The position numbers and the translations under genes were made by a program. A stretch of DNA of 64,000 nt, taken from positions 186,001 through 250,000 of the forward strand of contig NC_007940.1 in NCBI RefSeq assembly GCF_000012385.1, read 5' to 3'. This document shows positions 32,012 through 44,220 of this stretch, piece by piece (within the stretch, counting starts at the first letter, position 1; each line of letters opens with the position of its first letter). This DNA is from Rickettsia bellii RML369-C (GTDB lineage Bacteria > Pseudomonadota > Alphaproteobacteria > Rickettsiales > Rickettsiaceae). The notes beneath the pieces are model-generated. The model worked only from the letters and a program-made list of their open reading frames with translations, did not search any database and was not told the DNA's origin.

Positions 32012-32977
32012 ATGATTAAACTTCTATATCCTAAATTTTGGCAAAAGCGAAATATTATAGCTTATATATTATTCCCTATAAGTTGGATATATCAATTTCT
32101 AGGATTTTTGCGGCATGTTTTTGCACGTCCCGTTATATTACCTGCTAAAGTTATTTGTGTCGGTAATTGCAGCGTAGGCGGTACTGGTAAAACGCAGATA
32201 GTTATGTATCTAGCTAATTTACTGAAGACCCAAAATATAGATTTTGTTATAGTCACTAAAGCTTATGGTAGTAACCTTAAAGAAGCAACTATTGTAAAAG
32301 CAGAGCATAGCACTCTAGAAGTAGGGGATGAGTCTGTAATACTTGCAAAGCACGGCACAGTTATTGCTACTAAAAATATTAAGCAAATTTTACCTCTAAT
32401 TCATGAACTTAAGCCAAGTATAATAATAGTTGATGACTTTCTACAAAATCCTTATTTTCATAAAGATATCACTATAGTTTCTGTAGATAGACAAAGGCTT
32501 TTCGGGAATGGATTTTTAATTCCTGCAGGTCCATTACGGGAATATCCAAATAGAGCTTTAAGTGCTGCTGATTTAGTTTTTTTAGTGGGTAATAATTCTG
32601 GTGGAATACCAGTTAGTTTAGCTTCTTATGCCAATAAGTTAATACAAGCACAAATAGTAGCTTCAAGCGATATAGACAAAAATAAAAATTATTTTGCTTT
32701 TAGCGGTATAGGTAATCCTGAACGTTTCTTTCTTACCTTAAAAAATTATGGTTTGAATATAGTAGGGTATAAAATATTTCCTGATCATTATAATTATTTA
32801 CAAGAAGATTTAGAAAATTTATCTCTACTTGCTAAAACAAATAATGCTACTCTTATCACTACGAGAAAAGATTACGTTAAGATTGGTGATTCGAGTGATA
32901 TTATTGTATGCTTAGATGTGAAGTTATCTATTAATAATCCTAATTTACTTTATGAAAAAATTTTTAAAAAAGATTAG
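32012..32977 (+). CDS. lpxK: Tetraacyldisaccharide 4'-kinase
   Basis: LpxK phosphorylates the lipid A disaccharide at the inner membrane. The 321-residue protein has the N-terminal amphipathic/hydrophobic anchor ([16 protein letters not shown]), P-loop [11 protein letters not shown] (51-61), and the segment [15 protein letters not shown] near residue 140. The usual motif there is DDGFQ or DDGLQ. Here the Gly is absent (DDFLQ), a notable deviation beside the catalytic Asp pair. Overlaps lpxL by 26 bases, so the two form one unit. Confidence 0.93.
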
Positions 32978-33827
32978 ATATCTAATTGAGTATGCTATTG
33001 TTATTATTTTTTTGAAGATAATTGGCATATTTGGTATAGATAAAGCAGCGGATATTTGCAGTTTTATAGCTCGCAAAATTGGTATATTATTTGCTGTTAA
33101 TAAAATTGCTAGACGAAATGTTAAAGCTGTTTTTGGTGATGCATTTGATGTAGAAAAAACTATAGACCAGACTTGGGATAATTTCGGTAGGTTCGTAGGC
33201 GAGTTTGCTTATATTAATGAAATGGATGAGTTAGAACTAGAACGGCGGATTGAGATAATAGGTTTGGAAAATATTAAAAAGCTAAAAGGGCAGCCTTTTT
33301 TGTTTTTTACTGGTCATTTTGCTAATTGGGATATTGCTGTTAAAATTATTCATAAAATTTATCCTAAATTTGCTGTAATCTATCGTAAAGCTAATAATCC
33401 TTATGTTAATAAGCTGATTAATGAGAGTCGTGCTAGCTCTAAGCTAAGACTTATTCCTAAAGGACCAGATGGTAGCAGAGCTTTAGTTAGAGCAATTAAA
33501 GGGCGTGAATCTATCGCTATGCTTGTTGATCAGAAAATGAATGACGGCATTGAAGTGCCGTTTTTAGGTTATCCTGCCATGACTGCTAACGCTATTGCTA
33601 AAATAGCTTTACAGTATGGATATCCGATTGTGCCGTGTCAAATTGTTAGGACTAAAGGTAGTTATTTTAAGCTAATAATCCATCCAAATTTAACATGGGA
33701 GCAAACAGGCGATAGTAAAACAGATTGCTATAATATCATGCTTAATATTAACCAAATTTTAGGGGACTGGGTTAAACAAAATCCTAGCCAATGGTTCTGG
33801 TTTCATAATAGATGGAAAAAAATATAG
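32952..33827 (+). CDS. lpxL: Lipid A late acyltransferase (LpxL/HtrB family)
   Basis: Transfers a secondary acyl chain onto the Kdo2-lipid A precursor. 291 residues, with an N-terminal membrane helix ([16 protein letters not shown]) and the catalytic HxxxxD: His122 and Asp127 in [10 protein letters not shown]. Then [16 protein letters not shown] and [17 protein letters not shown], typical of the family, and the terminal [12 protein letters not shown]. LpxL versus LpxM cannot be decided by sequence alone; Rickettsia generally annotate it as LpxL/HtrB. Confidence 0.9.
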
Positions 33828-33837
33828 TGAATTAAGG

Positions 33838-33995
33838 GACGCCATTGTGAGCGACTGTAAGAAGCGTGGCTAATCCAGAAAAAATAATAAAAAATGCTAT
33901 AAGTTAGCATTTCCTTACTAGATTGCTTCGTCAATTACTTCGTAATTTCCTCGCAATGACGGAAAAACCGATCTACGCAGGCAAAGCCCCCATGA
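33838..33995. repeat. Composite palindromic repeat
   Basis: A GCCATTGTGAGCGACTG..GTGGC start, AATCCAG arm, inner palindrome TGCTATAAGTTAGCA at about 33896-33910, then GATTGCTTCGTCAATTACTTCG..CTCGCAATGACGG and a CGATCTACGCAGGCAAAGCC end. It is a chimera of the two main repeat classes. Confidence 0.75.
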
Positions 33996-34047
33996 AGATA
34001 ACAGGGGAATTTTATTCACCTTGGTAAAGCCAATTTAACGTTATAGA

Positions 34048-36273
34048 TTAATGGCAATTTAGCTTTAGTATTTCTATACTTCTTGGATGCTGCTCCCCAA
34101 ATTTTTCTATATGGTGATCTCGGAAATTTTTATAAAAAGATTTTAAAGGTACATGGCAACTTGCTTTAGCAGCGTTTAAATACATGATACTTATTGCGTC
34201 TACATTTTTCATATTCTCACGATAATTATTCCAATATATATTTTCTGCAGTAGCATAAGCCGTTATTGCATCTTCATTTTTATTAATTGATGCGAATGCA
34301 TTTCCCTCAGCTACAAATGCTTTAGCTAAATATATGTCAGGTGAAGCAGCAACATCTTTATTGGATCTATTTGGATCTTTAAGGAAAGCTTCCACAGCTT
34401 TTTTAGCATATTCTAAAGCTTCATTATTATTTCCAAGTCCTAGTTTTACTATAGACATTTGGGTATAAATACGTCCAAATATCGGATATTCTTCTTTTTC
34501 TTTAGGTTTTTTCATATTATACACCTCTTCTAATAAAGGAAGAGCGTCATTATAATTTTTAAGGTTATTTAATATATCTATTTTAAGCAAATATAAGCCG
34601 GTAAGAAATACATCTTGAGGCTTCATGCCGTTATCAATACAAGCATCTATTGTAGCATTAATTTGCTTTAATGCTTCCTCATATTTACCTTGAGCAAGAA
34701 ATAAGTGAGCTTTTGCATAATCTAATGTTGCAGCGTCTGTTTTATCTATTAGATTTTGATTAAACATATCTTGCATTATCTGGATATTTGCTTCTGCTTC
34801 CTTTAGATTTCCTAATTGAACATTAGATATAACTAAACCAAAAACTATATTACTTTTTGAGGTTCCATATTCTTTAACTCCCTCAAATACTTTTTTAGCT
34901 TTCATAAAATATTCAATTGCTTCTCTACTTTCCGAGTTCTTTGAATAATACCACCCTATGCGTCCTAAATAAGTAGCATACGCTCCTTTCTCGTCATTAT
35001 CCATCATCAATAATTTAAAATTATTTTCTTTTTCGTTTTTGTCAAACCAATCAACTAATATTTTACTTCTTGTTAAATCACATGCTGTAACATATTGTAT
35101 TAATAAGTTTAGTTTTAATTCTAAAATTTTATATATTGAGATATTATAATTTTCTGCATTTTGGGTAATTATTTCAATATTGTCCAACACAGTTTTATTT
35201 TTTCTAAAAATATTTCCTTTTATCAAACTTTTAGGGATAGTATTTAAAAGATTGGTGATAAGTTGATAGAGATTTTCTTTATTATCATTTTCATTAATCT
35301 GTAATATTTTTTCAACTATAACATCATGCATTTCAAATATTGGATTATTTTCATTTGGCTCAATATTAGTGATTAAAGCAAATTTGGAAATATTATAAAT
35401 GTCATCATCTAAATGATCTTTATCCGAGGTGATAGAACTTAGAAATTCTTTTGAAAAACTTTGATTGTTAATTAAAGCTATTTCATTTAGTAATTTTTGG
35501 GCAGAAGGGCTTAACTCACTAATAGCAAGTGTAATATTTAGTTTAATTTTATCATCAGCTTCTTGTATTTTTTTCTTATATTCGTTTAAACTTAAACCTT
35601 GTACCTGATTCAATATTTGCGATCCTTGAACCATAAGAATTGGATAACCTTTAAATTCTTGGACTAAAAATTCTATCGATTCTGGATTATTACTTTCTAA
35701 AATATTTTCTACAAGCATTTTAGATTCTTTTTCCTCAAAAGCACTAATTTTTACTATATTCGGCAATGATTCGCTATCTTGAGAACAAAAAAGAATATTG
35801 CCGTTATGTTCCCAATTAATAAAATTTGCTACTTTTTTATTCTGTCCTATTTTTAAATTATCAAATACTAGTAACCATCTGTTTTTACTGGTTAAATAGG
35901 TCATTAATTCTTTTCTTACTACATTGATATTTTCTGAAACTACCGCAGTATTTGCTTTTATATTAATAGCCTTTGCAAGATTTACTAATTGTCCATCAAT
36001 ATCTAAATTGCAGTCTATAAACCAAATAATATCATAATCAGCCTTATTGTCTTTATCATAAGCATACATCCTAGCAATTTGAGTTTTTCCCATGCCGCTG
36101 ACACCTACCAAACTAGATTGTTTATATTTGATTAAGTTACTTTTAATCTTTTTTAGTTGTGATATATGATCTATAAAATAACTGACAGGTGTAACAAGAT
36201 TAGATATTTGTTCCCTTGCAAATATATTATTGCTCATTAACAATATGATGATTATTGATATATATTTTTTCAT
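34048..36273 (-). CDS. NB-ARC (STAND) ATPase with TPR repeats and a signal peptide
   Basis: A 741-residue protein from ATG 36273. The first ~19 residues (MKKYISIIIILLMSNNIFA) are a convincing Sec signal. A 45-codon longer frame exists but would bury it. The NB-ARC part has Walker A GVSGMGKT (57-64), Walker B LLVFDN (134-139), a sensor-like NILFCSQDSE and a GYPILMVQ motif in the GLPL position. From about 400 on come tandem TPR units (GRIGWYYSKNSESREAIEYF, LAQGKYEEALKQINATID, LGNNNEALEYAKKAVEAF). Such STAND ATPases are normally cytosolic switches. A Sec signal suggests export, perhaps to the host. Its 5' end overlaps the M23 gene frame region closely. Confidence 0.8.
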   Translation of the reverse strand: MKKYISIIIILLMSNNIFAREQISNLVTPVSYFIDHISQLKKIKSNLIKYKQSSLVGVSGMGKTQIARMYAYDKDNKADYDIIWFIDCNLDIDGQLVNLAKAINIKANTAVVSENINVVRKELMTYLTSKNRWLLVFDNLKIGQNKKVANFINWEHNGNILFCSQDSESLPNIVKISAFEEKESKMLVENILESNNPESIEFLVQEFKGYPILMVQGSQILNQVQGLSLNEYKKKIQEADDKIKLNITLAISELSPSAQKLLNEIALINNQSFSKEFLSSITSDKDHLDDDIYNISKFALITNIEPNENNPIFEMHDVIVEKILQINENDNKENLYQLITNLLNTIPKSLIKGNIFRKNKTVLDNIEIITQNAENYNISIYKILELKLNLLIQYVTACDLTRSKILVDWFDKNEKENNFKLLMMDNDEKGAYATYLGRIGWYYSKNSESREAIEYFMKAKKVFEGVKEYGTSKSNIVFGLVISNVQLGNLKEAEANIQIMQDMFNQNLIDKTDAATLDYAKAHLFLAQGKYEEALKQINATIDACIDNGMKPQDVFLTGLYLLKIDILNNLKNYNDALPLLEEVYNMKKPKEKEEYPIFGRIYTQMSIVKLGLGNNNEALEYAKKAVEAFLKDPNRSNKDVAASPDIYLAKAFVAEGNAFASINKNEDAITAYATAENIYWNNYRENMKNVDAISIMYLNAAKASCHVPLKSFYKNFRDHHIEKFGEQHPRSIEILKLNCH

Positions 36274-36376
36274 AGTATTTTTGCTAATTATAATCCTTAG
36301 ATGTAAAGGTTTAGGATTTTTTCGATCAAAAGTCAATAGAATTTTATTATGAAATGAAAAAGATGAATATTTTAGA

Positions 36377-37231
36377 TTAAGATTTACGGCAGTTAAATAT
36401 AAAATCAAACGGATTTATTGGTTTATTATCTAATATAATTTCGAAATGTAGATGTTCACCTGTAGCATTACCGGTCTTTCCTTGAGTGCCTATAAATTGA
36501 CCACGTGTAACTTTTGTGCCCTCTTTAACATGTATTTCTTTTAAATGAGAATATTTAGTAACAAATTTATGCGAATGTTTAATCTCAATGAAATTTCCAT
36601 AATCACGTACTCTAGCGGTCTTAATTACTACTCCACTTGCTGATGCATATATCGGTGCTTCTTTTTTTGCTTGTAAATCAATACCATTATGAAAACATTT
36701 TTTCTTCCGTTTCTTTTTATGCGGGCTTATTCTATTGCCGTAATGACTAGTGATTTTAGGTTCATATTCCGGCAACATAAGAGGTATTTTAGAAATTATT
36801 CTATCAAGCTTTGCTAACTCAGACATATTATTTCTGTGAGTGGTTTTTTTAGCAAAATAACTAGTTTCTGCGTTAGAAAGGAATTTATATTTTGAATTTA
36901 ATTTCGTAACCAACTCTTTTATTGAAGATATTTTTAAGCCCGCAGTATTATCAAGTTCAGTAGGATTTTTGTTATGGAATTTCTGTAAGAAAATTTTATT
37001 TTGTTTAGGATCATTAATTATAACACCTAAATTTTTAGCATATAAACATTTATTGTTTTTATTTGTAAGATTATATTGAACTACTAATTCTGCATGATTT
37101 ATATTATATTTTTTTTCTAATTGAGAAGAGGTAGTAGAAAGTAGTGTCTTATCCCTAGAGAATTCAAGAGTACTACAGCTTTGAAGAAAAAAAAGGGTAA
37201 TTAGTAAAAAAATATTTCTTCGGGTAAACAT
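36377..37231 (-). CDS. M23 (LytM) peptidase-domain lipoprotein
   Basis: A 284-residue envelope lipoprotein (signal ending LFFLQSC, Cys19 region) with a C-terminal M23 metallopeptidase fold. The zinc motif HxxxD is FHNGIDL and the second motif is GEHLHFE, with the conserved KYSHLKEIHVKEG and GTQGKTGNATG segments, so the active site appears complete. It probably cuts cross-linked peptidoglycan or activates amidases. A Lys-rich insertion (HKKKRKKKC) precedes the zinc motif. It abuts rlmJ (shared base 37231), pointing to an operon with it. Confidence 0.88.
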   Translation of the reverse strand: MFTRRNIFLLITLFFLQSCSTLEFSRDKTLLSTTSSQLEKKYNINHAELVVQYNLTNKNNKCLYAKNLGVIINDPKQNKIFLQKFHNKNPTELDNTAGLKISSIKELVTKLNSKYKFLSNAETSYFAKKTTHRNNMSELAKLDRIISKIPLMLPEYEPKITSHYGNRISPHKKKRKKKCFHNGIDLQAKKEAPIYASASGVVIKTARVRDYGNFIEIKHSHKFVTKYSHLKEIHVKEGTKVTRGQFIGTQGKTGNATGEHLHFEIILDNKPINPFDFIFNCRKS

Positions 37232-38019
37232 TAAAAGTCAATATAAGTAAATTTCAGATTTAAAGTATAACTTAGATATTTTGTTAACTCTTCTAGTTCC
37301 TGTCTAATATTAGGTGGGTTAATCAACATCAATCCACATTTTACCATATTCTTATCACTAGATAAAAGTTCATATTCAATAATTAATGTTTCTTTAAATC
37401 CAATAGTTTTATAATTGTGGTAAAAATCACTTACTAGTAACAAATCCTTTATAGGATACCAAATCAAAGTAGAATTATTTAAAGCTGAAACTTTGATTTT
37501 TTTCAGTGCAGTAATTAGTTTTTGAAACTCATTCTTTACTTCAAATGGGGGATCAAGAAATATTAATCCTCTATTTTCTTTAAAAGGTAGAAAAGCTTTT
37601 ATAGCATTATATGCGTCAATGCAGTGTGTATTATTTGGTAATAGCTTTTTTAAATCAAGGTAATCAGCCGGATGGAGTTCACAAGCAATTAAACGATCTT
37701 GAGGTCGTAATAATTGTTGAATAATAAAGGGGGAACCTGGATAAAAATTCTGACCTACGGAATTTATTACAGACAGAAATATTTTTAATGAGTTAGGAGT
37801 ATGATCTAGGGCTTGTAATAATTTACCGATTCCGTTGTTATATTCTAAAGTTTTAGAGGCGGCTTCTGAAGCTAAATCGTATAGTCCAAGCCCTGCAAAA
37901 GCATCTAAAACAGCAAAAGGTTTTTCTTTGTTTTTCAGCTGCTCTAAAATCGCAATTAAAACTAGATGCTTAACTATATCGGCAAAATTGCCTGCATGAT
38001 AAATATGACGGTAGTTCAA
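37231..38019 (-). CDS. rlmJ: 23S rRNA A2030 N6-methyltransferase
   Basis: RlmJ methylates A2030 of 23S rRNA. The 262-residue protein opens with the hallmark NYRHIYHAGNFADIVKH, has the SAM-binding segment VLDAFAGLGLYDL (~38-50), NFYPGSPFI, and the catalytic RGLIFLDPPFEV (DPPF). Length fits the family. First gene of a likely rlmJ-M23 unit. Confidence 0.93.
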   Translation of the reverse strand: MNYRHIYHAGNFADIVKHLVLIAILEQLKNKEKPFAVLDAFAGLGLYDLASEAASKTLEYNNGIGKLLQALDHTPNSLKIFLSVINSVGQNFYPGSPFIIQQLLRPQDRLIACELHPADYLDLKKLLPNNTHCIDAYNAIKAFLPFKENRGLIFLDPPFEVKNEFQKLITALKKIKVSALNNSTLIWYPIKDLLLVSDFYHNYKTIGFKETLIIEYELLSSDKNMVKCGLMLINPPNIRQELEELTKYLSYTLNLKFTYIDF

Positions 38020-38191
38020 AGTTATAGACTATATTTTTATTTTAGTAACTTTTCTGCTTTTTCTGACGAGATGTAATAAATTATATCATATTATAATGTC
38101 TTATACAATTAATCATAAAAACTGTTTATTTCTTTACTTGATAAGTTATATTGTTACTAGTGCTGAAATAATAAATTATTAAATTTAAATT

Positions 38192-38914
38192 ATGAAAAAA
38201 TTATATGTAGCATTATTAACTATAATATTAAGTAGTAGTGTTTATGCTAATAGTCCTCATAACCTTTTTAAAACCGCTCAATATATATTTGGTATTAACT
38301 TACATGGTATAATCCATATTGGAGCATTTTATGGTGGTGAAAAAAACTTTTATAAGACGCTGAATATAGAAAATGTATTGTGGATTGAGGCTGATCCAGA
38401 TACATATAAAAAATTATTAGAAAATGTTAAGCCCAATGGTACTACATGTATAGCAGAAAACTTTGCTGTTACAAATGAAAATGGAATTGCTAAATTTCAT
38501 AGAACTAATAATGGGCAGTTTAGCTCTTTATTAGAGTTAAATTTACATAAAATTATTCATCCAGATGTTTTGTTTAAGGAAACTATAGAGGTAACTCAAA
38601 AGCGATTAGACACATATTTTCAAGAATCGCAATATGATGTAAAAAAATATAATGTTATTTTAATAGATGTTCAAGGAGCTGAATTATCAGCTTTGCAGGG
38701 AGCAGTAAACACTTTAAAAACGATTGATTGTATAATAGCGGAAGTTAATTATGCGGAGTTGTATACAAATGGAACAAATATATGGGATTTAGATAAACTT
38801 CTTGCTGATCAAGGGTTTTTAAGAATTGATACTGTTTCTACAACATGTGGATGGGGTGATGCACTTTATATTAAAAGAAATTTATTATTAAAACATTCTG
38901 ATTCTGTAAAATAA
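38192..38914 (+). CDS. FkbM-type methyltransferase with a signal peptide
   Basis: A 240-residue protein whose first 19 residues (MKKLYVALLTIILSSSVYA) are a typical Sec signal. The rest is an FkbM-like SAM-dependent methyltransferase: GIIHIGAFYGGEKNFY (SAM loop), VLWIEADPDTYKKL, NFAVTNENGIAKFH, SSLLEL, and VILIDVQGAELSALQG with the family DVQGAE motif. Methyltransferases of this family act in the cytosol, where SAM is. Export suggests action outside the bacterium or on something reached in the host, which is inference. It stands alone, facing the accessory gap. Confidence 0.8.
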   Translation: MKKLYVALLTIILSSSVYANSPHNLFKTAQYIFGINLHGIIHIGAFYGGEKNFYKTLNIENVLWIEADPDTYKKLLENVKPNGTTCIAENFAVTNENGIAKFHRTNNGQFSSLLELNLHKIIHPDVLFKETIEVTQKRLDTYFQESQYDVKKYNVILIDVQGAELSALQGAVNTLKTIDCIIAEVNYAELYTNGTNIWDLDKLLADQGFLRIDTVSTTCGWGDALYIKRNLLLKHSDSVK

Positions 38915-39352
38915 ATTAAAAAAAGTGTACATTCTATAAAAGAGGGTTTTTTATTACAAAATAAAAATTAGCAACGATATCCTAGGCTGATATAAGCCTT
39001 ATCCATAAGAAACAAGCAAAAATTGTTCTGTTTCTTTCTTTTTAACGCCCTATTTCTATTGTTTGGTCAAAAGTCTACAGCTATAATTTATTTATTAAAG
39101 CTGATATTATCTATTTACTTTAAATATATTTATTATAGACATAATAGATAAAAGTAATAATTTCTTAACTTCCTCATGCTCATTTTTTGAAATAGTAATC
39201 CTATATTCTAATTATATAATTTAAAATATCTAAAATTGAATTAAATATAGAAGATCATACTTTAAATTATAATGACAAAATAATTATTGCAAATTTCTTA
39301 ATTTTATATACATTAACGTTAATTTTTTAACTAAATATTTATAGAGTAATTT
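38915..39352. other. AT-rich non-coding gap
   Basis: A 438-base stretch between the methyltransferase and the ankyrin-like gene. It has no palindromic repeat, tRNA or gene-like frame that I can support. The part from 39200 is extremely AT-rich and probably holds the promoter of the downstream gene. Confidence 0.5.
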
Positions 39353-40900
39353 ATGAAAATTAAATATAACGATTTTTTTACTGAAAGTGTAATAGAAAAA
39401 ATTGATAATAAAATAAAAAAACTATCTAAAGAAGCAATTGCAGTGCTAGGTTTAGGCAATATTACAGAAGAAGTAGATTTCTCTAAAGATCAGGTGCAAA
39501 AGATAATGGAGTTTATAGTAAATAAAGAAATATTTACTAGGGAAGAAAATATTAAATATTTTTGGATGGCTATTAATGATATTAACCTAACTAAAATAAA
39601 TGAATTGAAAAATAATATTGATGGTAAGGAATATGCAGAAATTTTAATCACTTCATTATTATTAAATTCAATAATTCGTAATGATAAAGTTATTAAATTT
39701 CTGCTTACGGAAACTGAAATATCTCAGTATCCTACTTTAAAAGCAAAGATAATTCCAAATTTCTTATGTATTGATAATAAATCAGAATTAAATGAAGAAA
39801 TTATTGAATTGTTAAGCATAGATAATGAAGCAATATTTAGGAAAGAATTAAGTTATTTTTTATGGAACTCTAATATTCCGGATAGATTATTTATTAAAAG
39901 CTTTGAAAATATTTCAGATATAAATAAACCTTTAATTAGAGAAGTTAGCTATGATCAAGGTCAAACATTTCAGGATGAGGAATATACACTATTATCACGA
40001 GTTATATATTCTAAGCGTTTTGAATTAGCAAAATACTTAGCTAATAAAGGAGCAAAAATACTACCTGATGAAGTTCATTCTCTTTTATGGAACATTGATA
40101 TTTCAGATGAGCTTTTAATTAGTGGTATAAATATTTCAGATATAAGTAAACCTTTAATTAGAAAAGTTAGCTATGACCAAGGTCAAACATTTAGTAATGA
40201 GGAGTATTCATTACTAGAAGAAGCTATACAATCTAATCGTTTGGAGCTAGTACAACATTTAGCTAATAATGGAGCAGATGTAAACTTCGCAGATAATACA
40301 AGGAAGTTATACGTAACGGCTTATTACAAAGGAATATCGTTCTTTGAAGCACTAGTATCTAGTAATAAATTGGAAAAAGACCTAGATATGAATAATTATA
40401 TAGTAGATTTGGGTAATCAAATATCTTTAAGTTTAAGCAATTTGTATGATGTTATAAAGTGGAAAAATAATTTTAACGCTAGCTTAACCAGTGATTTTGA
40501 AAAACTTGATGAATGGCTTAATGATGGTAAGATGCATTCCGTTAAAAGTCTATTTAATGCTTTTCAAAAATTTTCAAATATTAAAGTAAATTATTTAGAG
40601 GATCGCTCTCCTACATTTAAACAAGTACAAGAAAAATACGGAAAGGAAATTATCAAACAAAAAACGAATGAAATAAATGAATCTATATTAAAAATTAAAA
40701 ATTATTTTTTAAACAATTGGGAAAAAAGTATGCTAATATGTAAAAATTTTGATTTTAATATATTTAAAACTCCAGAACTGAAATTACTTATAATAGAGCA
40801 GTTATTTGATTCACTGGTCGGTGGTAATTTAATGCCCAAAGAAGAAATGGTTCAGGTTAAACTTTCAGGAGAAGAAGTTAAAATACCTATAGGTGAGTAG
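39353..40900 (+). CDS. Ankyrin-like repeat protein with internal duplication
   Basis: A 515-residue protein without a signal peptide or membrane helix. Residues 169-243 and 244-315 are a direct duplication: each has FLWN/LLWN..IPD/ISD, then ISDI(N/S)KPLIR(E/K)VSYDQGQTF, then an ankyrin-like unit (LLSRVIYSKRFELAKYLANKGA and LLEEAIQSNRLELVQHLANNGADVN). The N-terminal 160 residues are helical and may be further diverged repeats. The C-terminal 200 residues are unrecognised. Ankyrin proteins in Rickettsia are frequent effector candidates. Function is unknown. Confidence 0.75.
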   Translation: MKIKYNDFFTESVIEKIDNKIKKLSKEAIAVLGLGNITEEVDFSKDQVQKIMEFIVNKEIFTREENIKYFWMAINDINLTKINELKNNIDGKEYAEILITSLLLNSIIRNDKVIKFLLTETEISQYPTLKAKIIPNFLCIDNKSELNEEIIELLSIDNEAIFRKELSYFLWNSNIPDRLFIKSFENISDINKPLIREVSYDQGQTFQDEEYTLLSRVIYSKRFELAKYLANKGAKILPDEVHSLLWNIDISDELLISGINISDISKPLIRKVSYDQGQTFSNEEYSLLEEAIQSNRLELVQHLANNGADVNFADNTRKLYVTAYYKGISFFEALVSSNKLEKDLDMNNYIVDLGNQISLSLSNLYDVIKWKNNFNASLTSDFEKLDEWLNDGKMHSVKSLFNAFQKFSNIKVNYLEDRSPTFKQVQEKYGKEIIKQKTNEINESILKIKNYFLNNWEKSMLICKNFDFNIFKTPELKLLIIEQLFDSLVGGNLMPKEEMVQVKLSGEEVKIPIGE

Positions 40901-41079
40901 TTACATTTGATCGTAAGGAGCAAAGACTTATTTTATTTATAAAATGTTGCTCCTTATATCTACATGATAGCTCATAAAATATATTTTTAGCACAAACTAA
41001 TCACTTATGAGATTCATAATTAAGTTTATCATTAGCTCTTTTTGTTTAGGATCGCTTTCAGCAATAAGTAGAGCTATGT

Positions 41080-41299
41080 CACTCCCGCATAAGGCTTGCC
41101 CCGCATGGATTATTTTCCCCTGTCATCCTGCAACTTGATTGCGGGATCCAGTTAAAAATACTAATAAAATTAGTATTTTTATTATTTTTTGGATGCCTTG
41201 TCAAGCAACTAGATAACATCGAAAGTGCTTTTCGATCCATGCGGGCAATGCCTACGCTAGAATGACATTGTGAGCATTTTCCAAGTCATGTAACAAAGC
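41080..41299. repeat. Long composite palindromic repeat
   Basis: Includes a CACTCCCGCATAAGGC half, GTCATCCTGCAACTTGATTGC with its GGGATCCAG arm, the inner AATACTAATAAAATTAGTATT palindrome at about 41157-41177, the GGATGCC..CAAGCAACTAGATAACATCG arm and a GATCCATGCGGGCAATGCC end. The last part runs into the 3' end of the RhuM fragment. This explains the 350-base gap after the ankyrin-like gene. Confidence 0.8.
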
Positions 41300-41725
41300 C
41301 AGCTTGTCTACGGTATGCAATCTTTTTTGAGTGATTTTATCATGATTAATATTATAGCCTTTAATCAGATATTCTTTAAGCAAGCTAGTAGCCCATTTTC
41401 TAAAAGCTATACCTCTCTTAGAATTCACCCTATATCCTACTGATATAATTGCATCTAGATTATAATATTCAATTTGTCTTTCTACGCTTTTTTCTCCTTC
41501 AATTTGAACTGTTGCAAAAAATGCAACAGTTGCTCTTTCTTCTAACTCTTCTTCTTTAAATATATTTTTCAAATGCCTTGAAATTACAGATTTATCTCGT
41601 GCAAATAATGTCGCTATCTGATTTAAAGATAGCCAAACTGTTTCGTCAACTATTTTAACTTCAACATTAATTTCTCCATTCTTGTCTTGATAGATTACTA
41701 TCTGATTGTCTATTTCTTTATTCAT
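41252..41725 (-). pseudogene. RhuM-family protein, truncated
   Basis: 157 residues match the N-terminal half of RhuM (virulence-associated, Fic/DOC-associated N-terminal domain): VDETVWLSLNQIATLFARDK, HLKNIF, RQIEYYNLDAIISVGYRVNS and GIAFRKWATSLLKEYLIKGY. Full family members run past 300 residues. Here the last ~16 residues come from the palindromic repeat ending at 41299, so the gene is cut there. It starts 7 bases after the ligA stop on the same strand. Probably a non-functional remnant of an accessory gene. Confidence 0.75.
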
Positions 41726-41731
41726 ATTACC

Positions 41732-44194
<2,463 letters not shown>

Positions 44195-44220
44195 AACCTT
44201 TTACTCTTTAAGATCAATAA

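Noticed and set aside
34048..38914. Reading the 34-39 kb block as a single anti-phage defence system built around the NB-ARC ATPase
   Set aside because: The ATPase has a signal peptide, and its neighbours (M23 lipoprotein, rlmJ) are housekeeping; the methyltransferase is on the other strand and also exported. No operon unites them.
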